Assembly (NCBI GenBank): GCA_916048095.2
Contig: OU696582.1
Span: 1,995,501 to 2,059,500 of the forward strand
Length of the DNA stretch: 64,000 bases
Reading direction: 5' to 3'
DNA from: Sacculina carcini
Taxonomy: Eukaryota > Arthropoda > Thecostraca > Sacculinidae
The translations under genes and the position numbers were made by a program. Below are positions 46,601-59,200 of the stretch, piece after piece. The notes beneath the pieces are model-generated. The model was not told the origin of the DNA, did no database searches, and saw nothing but the letters and a program-made list of their open reading frames with translations. The first letter of the stretch is position 1. Every line of letters starts with the position of its first letter.

Positions 46601-49600
46601 GATTTCTTATGAATACATCATCGTTATTATTGCTCAACGATTAGTCATTCGTCTCGTTACGACAATAGAGCTATATATCGGATTGGAATAAGTTACCGGC
46701 CAATGTCACAAAAATACTATCAAAGGAATCAAACCCTAAACAATGCTCTGCAATGAAGGACATACTAGCTCTTGATTTATTCCCAAACACTACAAATCAG
46801 TGAGAACAAATCGGTGAACACATCAGAGGGAAATAGCAAACACACCTTGGAGTTTTGTCCGCTGTTGAAGGGAGCGTTGCATAATTTCGCCAGTTGTCGT
46901 TTCATTTCGAGATCGTGCACTGCCGCGTGGCGGTGACATTCAACACACAGCAGGAGCACATCGTGTGACTGATGCGACTTCATAATTTCTGCACGACAAG
47001 TGGACACACTCACGTTAGTCAGGTGTTTCAAATGTTTGAATACTAATGCATGATGGCTGTCATCTCCCCTAGCCTGCACAGATATCTACGCCCTTGAGCA
47101 TGGAATTAGAATTATTCAAACAAACAAATAAATGATAGCATTCAAGCAGAATAAAATACAAAAACATATAGTTAGCACAATTATATTTACTCAATACAAA
47201 CACACACACACACACACACACCCATCCACGTTATGGTAACAGTATCACAAATATGTGTTCAGTATTGCATTGACGTTATACAGTCAAAAAGTCCAAATTA
47301 ATAAGATAAGCGGAAAATGGTTGTGTGAGCATGAAAGCCTGGACACATAATTACTGAAATTGATACTGACCAGGAAAGTGTTTCCTGTATTCTTGAGGCA
47401 CAATATTTTTGCGAGCATAGCTTTCACCAGCGCCGCAGCACACACACTGATTCAATTTCTCCTGGTCAATTATACAAAATGCACAAAAAATCCTTATGAA
47501 AATCAAATCAATACAATATAATCTCAGTGTCCACAACATATTTAAGCCTTGTACCCATGCAGGTACTATTTAAACGAATATCAAATCACAAACATATATT
47601 GAAGGAAGGAACAATTTTCAGACGCTAAAAATCCAACAAAGTATGCATAACATCTAAAATAAAAAACACAATCAAAATGAGCACATCTTAACTCGAAGCG
47701 ACATATACTGTTGAAAAGTTAATTAAAAAAGGTGCACAGCACGCCGAATAACTTTGACAAAACATCCTATCATACTGAAAATTGTTGAGATATAGAATAA
47801 GGTCCGTATCTTAGCAATCTTACGAAAACCCGTCGGCAACGTGGACGAAAAAGCACTCACCAGCAGATAGTAAGCCCCATGGCGGCCTTCGCCCTGAGGT
47901 CGTCCAGCCGGCTCAAAAAGCAGCCGCACAGTTAGCGGACTTTCGCAAACCAGCTTCGCCAAGTTCTTGCGCAAATACCACCTGACACAAACAAGGCGCG
48001 ATAAAATTGGGCTTTTGAGAGCGACCACAGCGGCAACCAGTGACTGGGGAGAGAGGCGGCGCCAGGATTTTGTTTTTCGGTGGGAGGCTAAGGAAAAAGA
48101 TGCGAGGGCTTGGCGAAATAAGAGGAATTACACTCGAAATGTTCAATTATTTTTTAGGTGGACTCAGGGGACAACCACCAATATCAGCGACAGGAAATGA
48201 CCTAAAAGTTCACCAACATCGCTGAATTAAGTCGAGTGGCTTTTGAATAACAGACAAACAGAAAGTTGAGACATATATATGGGAGTAACATTAGTTAGAC
48301 CCCTTAGATAAAGGTGGTTCCATTGCGGTCCACTCTAAACTCTCTCTGCGGTCTTCACTTTCCTGCTTTCTCCTCTCCTCTAACGGTTCCCGAGTTCTGA
48401 AAATTTTTCTCTGAAAAAGTAAAACTCACACAATCGAGTATTCCCACCAATTGTGCTGCTCTCACTCACACTTCAACTCATCACCGGTTTACGTCCTTCT
48501 CTCACATTGATCTTCATGATATCCTTTCCCTCATTTCATCTTCCAAGCTATTTTTCTCACCAGCTGATCCCATCAACTTCCCTGCTATCTCCAAATCCTT
48601 TCCTTCCCTGGTTCCTTATCTCCTGCATCTTATCAACTCCTCTTTTCTTCACAGCCAGTTTCTCGCTGACATACATGCAATTGTCCGTCCGATTCTTAAG
48701 AAACAGAACCTTGACTCTTCTATACTTGGTAACTATCGTCCTATATCTCTTCTGAGCTTTGCTTCTAAACTTCTCGAGTCCGCTATCTCCGCACAACTTT
48801 CCCCCTTCATCTGCCAGTTTCTTGATCCCTTCCAATCCGGGTTTCGCCCTTCTCATTCTACCGAATCAGTTCTTCTTTCTATCTCCAACGGCATCCTTTC
48901 GCACTTCTCGTACCGTCGCTCTGTACTTCTCGTTCTTCTCGATATGTCCTACGCCTTCGACCTTGTTAATCACTCTATCCTAATTCACGACTTCTCTCAT
49001 CTTGGTATCTCGTCTTCTGCTCTCTCTCTCCTTAAATCGCACCTTTCGGGAAGGACCTACTCTGTCAACTTTAATTCCTCTGTATCTGATCCTATCCATA
49101 TTACATCAGGTGTCCCCCAGGGATCTATTCTTGGTCCGATACTCTTTAACCTTTACATGTCCTCCTCTGTCCTATCCTTCGTATTCCATTTCTTTAAGTA
49201 TTCCATCTCATTTCATATCTACGCTGATGACATTCAGTTATATATCCCTCTTCCTTTTCCTTCTCCGTCTTTTCTCTCTGACATCCTATCCACCGTCTCT
49301 TCTTGGGCGTCGTCCCGTCACCTTCTCCTCAACTCGTCCAAGTCTGAGTTTCTGGCTCTTCATCCTCCTCGTATTCTTCCTCCTCGCTTACCTCTTATCC
49401 TATCCTCGACAGTTCGCAATCTCGGAGTTATTTTTGACTCATCTCTCTCTTCCTCCGACAACATCCTCTCTGTCGCCCGCACTTGTCTTATCTTGAGGTC
49501 CCTCTATCCTATACGCTCATATCTTGACAGACCTTCCGCAATCAAACTTATTCACTCTCATGTATTCTCTAGACTCGACTATTGTAATTCTTTGTACATC

Positions 49601-52600
49601 CATGCTCCTCGTCGTTCTCTTAAAATCCTACAACGCGTTATTAATCAATCTTGTCGTTTTGTCCTTCATCCTGTTCCTTGTCGTCACACTTCTCAATTTC
49701 TTTTTCAATTTCGCTGGCTCCCTATTATTCCACGTATTCACTTTCGCCCGTGTTGTCTGATATATAAGCTTCTCCACGATCCCCATCAGCCATCATATCT
49801 CCGCCTTCTCCTCACTCCTTGCCTCACTCCTTCCCGAATTCCTCTTCCACTTGTCTGCCCTCGTGCTGTAAATGAATCTCCTTGGTCCTCCTGTGGCGTA
49901 CACACTTGTTTACACACACACATGTTTCTTTTTATATTGATTATATTTTTGTATTGATTTTCGTTGTATGATTTTGTGCGGCGAATTATGCGTGTTTGTT
50001 TTATGGCTTTATTATTGTATAAATTTACACACTTTGCAATATGATTTTGTATGTATGTTCACACCGTGCACAAGACCGGATGTATTATTTTCGTCGCCTA
50101 TTTGCGCCGTGTGTTTACGTCGCCGTCTGGCTATGTCATCGCCGTCTGGCTATGTCGTGTTTGTGTCGCGCTGTATATCCGCGCCGCCTGTGTGCTTGTG
50201 TCTGTCCGTCTGAGCCGCCTGTGTGCGCTGCCCATTCTCCACACAAACCGGCGGAAGTACTACTGTGTGTTCACACCACCCACGACGATGCTAGTCCCGC
50301 TATTTCCCGCGACAATTCACACGACTGTTTTGCTCAGACGTCGCACGGCACGTTCCAGACGGTCACGTGACCGGTGTCCTACATGGAGTGAAGGGATTCC
50401 GGCTGGTGCTACAGGTGTTGGACAAGTCAGTCGAGTATAGTGCGTGCTGTCACACAGTGCTAGTGTTCGCTCGCTTCATTGTGTTCCCGCTACTTACTCG
50501 TGCTCCCCGCGTATTCGTGTCCAGCCGCTGAGGGTATCGTATCGTATTGTATTGTTTCGTAATTGTAATTATGTATTAATGTTATGTCAATGTGTGAATG
50601 TAATATATAGCTGATTTACTAATTGTTTTCTATGCATGTTTAACCGTACTTAACAAGTGTAATTAACACTCCAAATCATTCTTTTTTTCGCCCCTCGCCT
50701 TTACAACTCCATCCCAGCTCACATTACCTCTTCTCTTTCCTACAATTCTTTCCGCTCTAAGCTCTCCAAACACTTTTTTGACCTCTCTTCTGACCCAGTC
50801 TCCCACACTCTCACACCTTTTGCATCACTATAACATGTTACTTTAGCCTGTTCTTACTCGTATTCCTTCTCTCATTTGCATGCTTACTTTATCTACGCTA
50901 TGAATATATTCTCCCGAGTTGTGTTTGTTGTGTTGTGTTGTCATTATGTTTCAGTCGTGTTGTCTTGTCCGTCATGTCCGTCTGTTTTGTATGTTTTGCC
51001 TCTATATTTATTGTCATTTATTGCATATTTGTAGTTTACTTCTTTTGCATCTGTCCTGTTATTTGTATTCCGTGTTCCCAACTGTTTATAATCGTGTCGC
51101 GCCCGAGCCCTTCGGTGCGCTATAACAAATACATGTTGTTATTGTTGTTCCTTATATAAAAAACTTTCATTATAAGAAATATTTCAGCAGATATTTGAGC
51201 AGCTAATTGGATATTTAGCACACATTATGAACTGATCCTTGTACAAAAGGCAAGCGGTTGTATTCGCGGTTAAAAATTAACAAAAATGAGTAAACATTTA
51301 GACATAGATAATTGATTGACTAATTACTACTCATATACAAGTATAACAGTTGCAGTAGGCGTATACAGTTGAAAATGCGTGCCTATAAACGCGCCAAGTC
51401 ATTAAGTGAAGCCGACGGGGAGTGAGAGATCAAATCGGCCGCTCACTTTGCCTTGCGCTCGTCCACAACGCTCAAAGGATGTCCGTCTGGATCCAGCAGT
51501 CTGGCATTGTCGTAGAGATGCGTCTGTCTGGTGCCGCGGCTCTTGACACTATCACTGACCGTGTCACGAACTGGCTGCCAAGAACTATGCCGGCTCCCGA
51601 CCGATTCGAAAGAGTAACGCGGTGCTGATACTGGCTGTAGGAGATACGCACACACACACAAAACACTTAATTACATTCAGTATATAGACCCTATACCTAG
51701 ACTCTTAACCGTTTTCAGTGCCGGCACCGTTTTCAAATCAGCAATCGGCTCTCGCAAACCCTGGATTCTTGATAGCTGTATGAAAAAGGAGCAGATATAA
51801 ACGACAAAATGACAAAACTTGGATTATTCAATATTCATAAATAAGTTAAGTTAAGTTTAGCCTAAGTTTCCTTTAGTTGAGTATATTCCTATTTTTCCAA
51901 GAAAAAGTACAAAGCATAGATTAAAACATGTTTTGTTAACTTTTTTTTACAAGAATCCACCCTTTTGCCGGCTGAAAACAACAAGCTCTTAATATTCTCA
52001 CTTGAATTCGATCCTCGACCAGTCCTTCACAAGCGCTATGCACATAGTGCCACCAGAGGGCATCAGTGGCCGGAAGGACGCGCAACAGGTGCTTGTCAAT
52101 GGCGCAATCAAACACACGCTTCAGCCAGGGATTATATGACAATAGGCCGGCAAACACAAGCACGCTGTACAACGCATCGTTGGCCGCGTACTCCTGAATA
52201 AATAAACACACACACACATGCATATATAGATTTTTACTTTGTAACAGGACCTCTTAACCGGGGGTGCTAGCGCTCATAGGGGTGCTAGCCTGCTTCCTAA
52301 GCGGTGCAAAGATTCCTGTGAAAAATGAATCAAAACATGTTTTATATTGGCTTCGAAATTGTTTGCTGAAAAAAACAACTTTTTGCTTGGTCCTATTAAA
52401 AGAACTTTGCGCTGTATGAATGTATATTGAATAAAAACTGTTTGTTATCACGTTGTTTGTATTCATATATTGTATTCACTGACTGCTGCGTTGAAAATGT
52501 TGCAAACTGAAAAAAGTTAAGATTTACTATGGTATAACATGTTAACTTATCGGTATATTGCACGAGTTTGTATATATACTTCTATTTAGTCTTCTGATCA

Positions 52601-53149
52601 TATATAATTTTTAGCATTTATCTATTATGCTTCATTTTTCATTGGCTTTCGTCTTCCTGAATAAAATCATTACTTTTCGATCTCTCTTTCTTTCTTTCTA
52701 CGCTTGTCCAGCGCTTCCGGTGCATGAGGTCCACCGCAGGGTGGAAATAGTGCTTGCATCCTTCCCATGTCACTAAATTTGCATGTAATTAATAATAGTA
52801 ATAAGACAGGAGAGGCTTGAATAGCACAAAGCAGCCACACACCTTCTGTTCGCGTGACAATTGCTCGTTGTCCCAGCGACTCAAAGTCACTTTCTTGTCC
52901 TTGGCGACTTGCATGCCAAGTACAGCTTCAGCCAGTTTGGCCAGACCGGTTTTCAGCGCGTCCACATGACGGAGGCCAGCATGATGGTGCTGATGACGAT
53001 CCGCCACTCGTCTCAAGTCAACACAGCCAGCCACCGGCACACGGCAGCGCAGCCAAAGCCTCCTACAGTCCTCACGTACGGCCACTCCCACTTTCAACAC
53101 GTCCTTATCGCCGAGTATTTCCTGTGGTAGCGGCAAACACACACACACG

Positions 53150-53228
<79 letters not shown>

Positions 53229-56200
53229 AGTGATTTAGCGTATGTTCGATTCAACCTCAGAGATACTTCGGAAATACTTCTAAGTGCCTCTGAAGTGAAT
53301 CCAGTAATGAATCAGAAGTTGGCATTTATGACGCAGAGCAGGCATTATTTTTGTGCGTGTTTATTTTCCGAGAATTTATTTCGAAAGCGCGTAATTCGTT
53401 CAGAACTGAAACAATACCGAATTACATTTTGAAATAGCAAACAACTGGGATCGTAGACAAAAATATTAGCACGTGAATGGAGCAAACAATATCGCAATTG
53501 AGGTATACAGGGGTTGAGATATACAGGGGTTGATGTTTCTATACTCTGTCTATATATTTGTACTGTTGGTGGCCGGATAATGAACAGCACATCTAATGTA
53601 TTAACACCATATAGAACACAAACAATCACCCAACACACACAACGCAGACCTAACCAAGAAACCTTGACACTGAACTCATTCCAACTGACCAGTTCGCTCG
53701 CACAACCATACAAGCAGTCCTATTAGCTCCGCCCACAGAATTGTCTGCTTGAGGCGCCGCCACACGGAACAATATGACAACACTACATAACCCTGCTCTT
53801 AAACAAAAATCGGTGCACAAAATAAATAAAATGCCATCTAACTGGACCCTTTGCTATAGGCCCAACAGCGCCACCTATAATTACGTCGCTCAACAGACTA
53901 AGAATGTTGCGCTGGCCGCCACCGGCGTCTTTCTCCTCTTGACAGCGACAGTTTCAGCAGAACAGACTCAGACTCCTGCCGTGGAGCTTCTATGCCGGCG
54001 CGACCGGCACCTGGAACGTCCACGTTAACGCTGCACGTCCACGCTGTCGTGTCTTGTTGAATGTCCGACGATTGCTGATCATCACGCCGATCGTTCACGA
54101 GCTGTTCACCGCCCGAGTGCTGATGTTCGTCTGCGGGGGACACAGTCGCGACGCCATGAGGCACTGGTTCTGATTGCGGAATATCGGGCACCTCCACGTC
54201 GTCACCAGGAGCTAACTTCCGACACGGAGCGCGACATGCGGCCAGGTGCGCTGCATTTCGCATCGACCCGTCCGAGAGTTGGTAAGCTGCCGGCCCTCTC
54301 TGACTGATCACGGTGAATGGTCCACGAAATTGGGACTGACTTTTAGGTATCAATCCAGACCGGCGGACGTATACCGTATCACCTGTTCGAAACGTCGGCT
54401 TACGTGTGGAGAACTTGGCGTTGTTGTTGTTCCTCAGGTTGTCTGGCCGAGCAACCTCGAGCTCCTGAGGAAAGACACGGCACCGACCGGGTTGTTCCAC
54501 AGGTCTCTGATGGATGTAATTTTGTGTTGGCGTCTGAGTTGTGTGTGCTGTGCAGTGTTGCATGATGTGTGTGATGGTGTGTGGTGCTGAATTGCAATCT
54601 GGACAGGTGTCGTCGATTGAGTCATTCAACCTTTTCTGATATGACAGAAGGGCAGGATGATGACCGCATCTCAACCTGGCCAGATGGACTTTGTATTCCC
54701 TTGTGAGTGTGTTTTCTGATTTGTGTATGTGCGGTGGGTGTCTTTGTAGGAGTGTATTGTGTTGTAGTGAGTGTATGGCTTTCCGTGCGATCTCTGTGTA
54801 TATGTGTTTCTTGATTGATGTGCGTGGGGGAGCTGGTGGAAGTGATGTGAAAATTTGTCTGTGGTAAAGTGTGCTTGGTGTTGTTTTTATGTTTCTGTCT
54901 GTGTTGTCTTGTGTTGTGAGGTGATGTAGTGGATGTGCTGTGTTGGTGACTGCTGCTGCGAGTGTTTGTGTGCCTCTCATGTCAAGGTGGTATGTCAGTT
55001 TGAGTATTTTGGTTTCGTGATGAAGGTGGTCTGCTGGTGTGGTAGCTGTGCATCCTGTGATTGTTCTGAGTGCGGTGTTTTGAAGTGTTTGAAGTGTGTT
55101 TGTGTGGCGTGTTGCGAGATTGCTAGCCCATGCGGGGCTGGCATATTCTATGACGGGTCGGATGTACTGTTTGTATATGGTGGTTGTGGTGTCTTTGTTG
55201 TGTCCGAAAGTTGTGTGTGAGAGTGCTTTCAGTGTGTTGAGGCGTGGAGTGACCTTGGTTTTAATGTTGGTGATGTGCTGTTTGAATGAGAGTTGTGTGT
55301 CGTATGTGACGCCTAGTATTTTTGGTGTGTGCGTGTGTGGGATGATCGTGTTGTTGATGGTGATTTGTGGTGTGTAGTTGTGTTCGGAAGTCCAGTTGGT
55401 GATGAGTGTGGCTGTGGATTTGGCAGGTGCAATGTTCAGTTGGTTTGTGCTGAACCATTGTTGTAGTGTGTTGATGTAAGGTTGTAGTGTGTGCACTGCT
55501 GTGTCGGCGTGTCTGTGTGTGCTTGTGATTGTGATGTCGTCTGCATATGATGATATCTGTATGGATGGAGTGTTGGGTGCTGGCATGTCATGTAGGTATA
55601 GGTTGAATAGTGTTGGTGCTAAAACGGAGCCCTGAGGGACTCCGTTTGTTATGTTGCGTGTGTGAGATGATTGTCCATTGTACCTCACATGGGCGCATCT
55701 GCCAGCGAGGTAGTTGGCCAACCATCTCTTAGTGTTATTGTGAAGTGTGGTGTCTAGTATTTTGTTTGTGAGATTGTGTCGTGGAACTCTGTCGAAGGCT
55801 TTGCTGATGTCGAGTGTTATGAGTAGTGTTCTGTGTGGTGGTTTTGTTGTGTTTATGTTACCCATCATGGTCTGTGTGAGTTTTGTGAGCAGTGTGGTTG
55901 TGGAGTGCAGTGATCTGAAGCCGTGTTGTGATTGTGATAGTGGGATTTGTGGTGTGATGAGTTTGAGTATGAGGCGTTCTGTGATTTTTGATGGTGTGCA
56001 GAGCAGTGTGATTGGACGATGTGAAGAAGGAAGCGTGGGGTCTGTGCCTTGTTTGTGTAGTGTGATGATGATGCCCGTTTTCCAGATGTGAGGTATTGTG
56101 TTTTGTGAGAAGCTGTAGTTGGATATGTTGGTGAGTGTCTGTATGCCTTGTGGACCAAGATGTTTTAGATGGATGTTACTTATTCCATCTGGACCACAGG

Positions 56201-59200
56201 CTGATGATTGTTTGATGTTGTGTATGATGTGTCGTGTCTTCGCATGTGTGAATGGTGTGTATAGTGGATCTGTGCTGAATGTGTGTTTACGTCTGATGAT
56301 TGTCCTGTCTTTTTGTGTAGGAGTGATGTGGCTGATGTGTGAGTAGTGGTTAATGAGTGTGTTTGCTTGTTGTTTATTTGATGGTACAGATGATGTGTCG
56401 GTCGTGATGGCTGCGTGTGTGCGTGTTATATTGCTGTTTGAGAGTGTGATGCTTTTCAGTGTGTTTGATAGTTTTGTGGTGTTTGATCTGTGATCTAGTG
56501 TTTTTATGTAGTTGTGCCAGTTCAGTGATTTTTGTACATGTATCTTGGTGTTGATTGTGGTGTTGAGTGCGTGTATTTGTTCGGATGTATTGTGTGAGTG
56601 TGGTGTCGGAGAGTGTTTCAGTGTGTCGCGTTGTTTGATGAGTGTGTGTATTTCTTGTGTAAAGTTTGGGTTGTGGTGTTTTCTGTGTCCTTTTGGGATG
56701 TGTTGTTTGTCTGCCTTGTGTATGAAGCTGTTAAATGTTTGGACTGTTTTGTTTATGTCTGTGATGTCTGTTGTGTTGAGTTGCGTAAATGCTAGTTCCG
56801 TGTCGTGTGTGAATTGTGACCAATTGGCTTTTGTGTAATTTGTGTAAGTGCGTCTGGTTGTGTTTGGTGCAGTTCTGATTTTGGTGGTGATGACGATTGG
56901 AAGGTGGTCTGAGCCAAGCTCTTTGACCACCTTCCAAGTGGTTGTGTGAGTGAGATCCGGTGTGCAAAATGTGATGTCAGGTGATGTCGAGTGATAGTGT
57001 GCCTGATGTGTGGTGTGAGTGTGTTGGTGAGTGTTGTTGAGAATGTAGAGGTGTTCTGTTTGTTGTAGTATGTCTGTGCCTCTGTTGGTGAGTGGATTGT
57101 GTGTGTACCAGGCAGGATCTTTGGCGTTGAAGTCACCGCCCAGTATTGTGTTAGGTGTGTTTGTGAGGTTGCGTATATCTGGAGTGTAGTTGCGAGGTAC
57201 TGTTGGTGAAGTTTGTGGTGGAATGTATACGTTGATGATTGAAATGTGTGAGTGTGAGCCAGTGCGTATTTGTATCGATTGTTGTTCTGTTGTGGTGTCG
57301 TTTGGTGGTAGTAGTGCTTGTGTCTGTGTGCTGGTGTTTGTGTAGTTGATAGTACTGTGTATGAGTGTGATGAGGCCACCGCCTCGACCGCTAGTGCGGT
57401 CTTGGCGGATGGTGGTATAGTTGTGAAAGGTGGGTGTTCTGTGGTGCTGTTGCAATTTTGTTTCCTGTATGAGTGCTATGTGAATGGAGTGTCGTGTGAG
57501 GAAGTGTGTTAATTCGTGTTTTTTTGTGTTGTTGCCGTCGATGTTGAGCTGTAGAATGTTGATGTTGTGTGTGCGGTGTAAGTTGGTGTTTGTGCGAGTG
57601 AGAGTGTTGTTGAGATGTTGAGTTGTTGATGGAGGTGGTGGTGGTGGTGAGTGTGATGATGATGGCAGAACTGATGGTGATGATAGTGAGGATGGTGCTG
57701 ATGGTGATAGTGATGCTTGTGAGGAGAACGAAGTTGTTGGTGAGTGTGAGGATGAACGAGTTGCATGTGAAGATGGGAATGGTGGTGATGTCGGTGGTGC
57801 TGATGACCGCGATGATGTCGAAGGTGATGAGACAGAGGTGACTGATGTTGATGGTGAATGTGCCAGTGTCGGTGTACGTGCAGGTGTTGTTGAGTTTGGT
57901 GTGCATAATGAGCAGATGAATGAGCTCGTGTATTGTGTGATGTTGTGGAGTGATGTGCATGTGGTGTGGCACCAGTTCAGGCAGGAGTTGCACTGAACTG
58001 AGCCTTTTGTGTGTCGGCGTGTAGTGAGTGGCTGCGTACATATGTGGCAGGTGTATGTGTGTCTCGGGCCTGGATGTGGTTCTACGTCTCCTGCGAGTGT
58101 GAGCATACGAGAAATGATCGCGAGCGGATCATATCTCGACGCCCCCGCAGGAGACGGTGACATGCGTGGAAATGAAAGCGTGAGGCGAGCGGTGTTGGTA
58201 CTGTGTCTGTTGTTTGTGTATGTGTAGCGTGGTGTCACGATTTGTGCCAGTTGCACTGAGCTAAAAAAAAAAGACCTGTGGAACCCGGGTGACCGAAGCC
58301 GATCCCAGGAGCTCGACAGCCCCGCCGTTCTGGCGAGGCTGGAAGGGTTGTTGCTGCGGTTCGGCCTCCAGATTGGAGGGTGGTCCCACGACGTAGACGT
58401 CGCAGCTCCAGGACCACTTGGCGTTGTAGGCAGCAGTGTTTCGCCGAGTTTGTACATCGACCCGCGGTCTAGGATTCCGCCGCTTTGGTTTGTCTACCAC
58501 CACCGGCAGATTGAGTCTCATTACTCTGCCGTACAGCATCTCAGACGGAGATATGCCAGTTGAACAATGTGGCGTACAGCGATAGAGAGCCAGTTGCGTC
58601 CTGATATGATCGGCGAAGTTCGTCCATGTGGTTAACTTGCTTATCCACGCCTTAAACGTTCTGTTGAACCGCTCAATAGATGCGTTGCCCCTTGGCCAGT
58701 ACGCGGACTCTCTTTTGTGTTTGATGCCGCGGTCGGCAAGGTACCGCTCAAACTCTTGACTCACGAAGGGCGTCCCGTTATCTGAAGCTAACTCGTCCGA
58801 AAATCCTTCTCTCGCCCAGCAACTGCGCAGAAAACTAATCACAGTTATGGACGAAACGGACGGCGCTAGTGCCACCTCCGCCCACTTTGATCCATAGTCG
58901 ATCATAGCGATGGCAAAACGGCAGTTGGACGGCGCAGCTGACATAGGACCGACAACGTCTATGCCGAGCTTGGACCACGACCTGTTTGGGAGAGGAGCAC
59001 TCACCATAGGTGCCGGCCTGCACTTGTTCACCAGGACCTTATCTGCGCTTTGGCACTGTGGACAGTCGCGAGCGAACGCATCGACCATTTTGTCAATGCC
59101 AGGAAACCAGGCAACAATCCTCAGCAGTTGTTTTGTTCTGACAGAACCGTCGTGTGCCTGATGTGCCGCTCTGACATAGCGTTCTCTCAGCAGATGAGGC

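Larger units (their letters stand above)
41862..46664 (+). mobile_element. Ty3/gypsy element C, nearly complete, in EXD2 intron 8
   Basis: The LTRs are 41862-42065 and 46461-46664 (204 bp, about five differences). The 4-bp duplication ATAG flanks them (41858-41861, 46665-46668). The strictly identical part starts TGTACCCTTTGG (41870, 46469). The eight bases before it match at 6 of 8, and at the 3' side (TGGGGGAA) they could instead be the polypurine tract. There is no TGG-type tRNA primer site after the 5' LTR. Orientation is opposite to EXD2. Confidence 0.9.

Noticed and set aside
47913-48225. Small ORFs around EXD2 exon 6
   Set aside because: Intronic frames without domains, in the wrong phase for splicing to EXD2.
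57391-58041. 216-codon Thr/Ile/His-rich minus-strand ORF
   Set aside because: Other frame of the LINE linker; low complexity.
53898-58457. A single 1519-residue gene
   Set aside because: It is a LINE frame running by frameshift into a gypsy integrase tail. The LINE's own C-terminus is present in another frame, and the 10-bp target duplication marks the junction.
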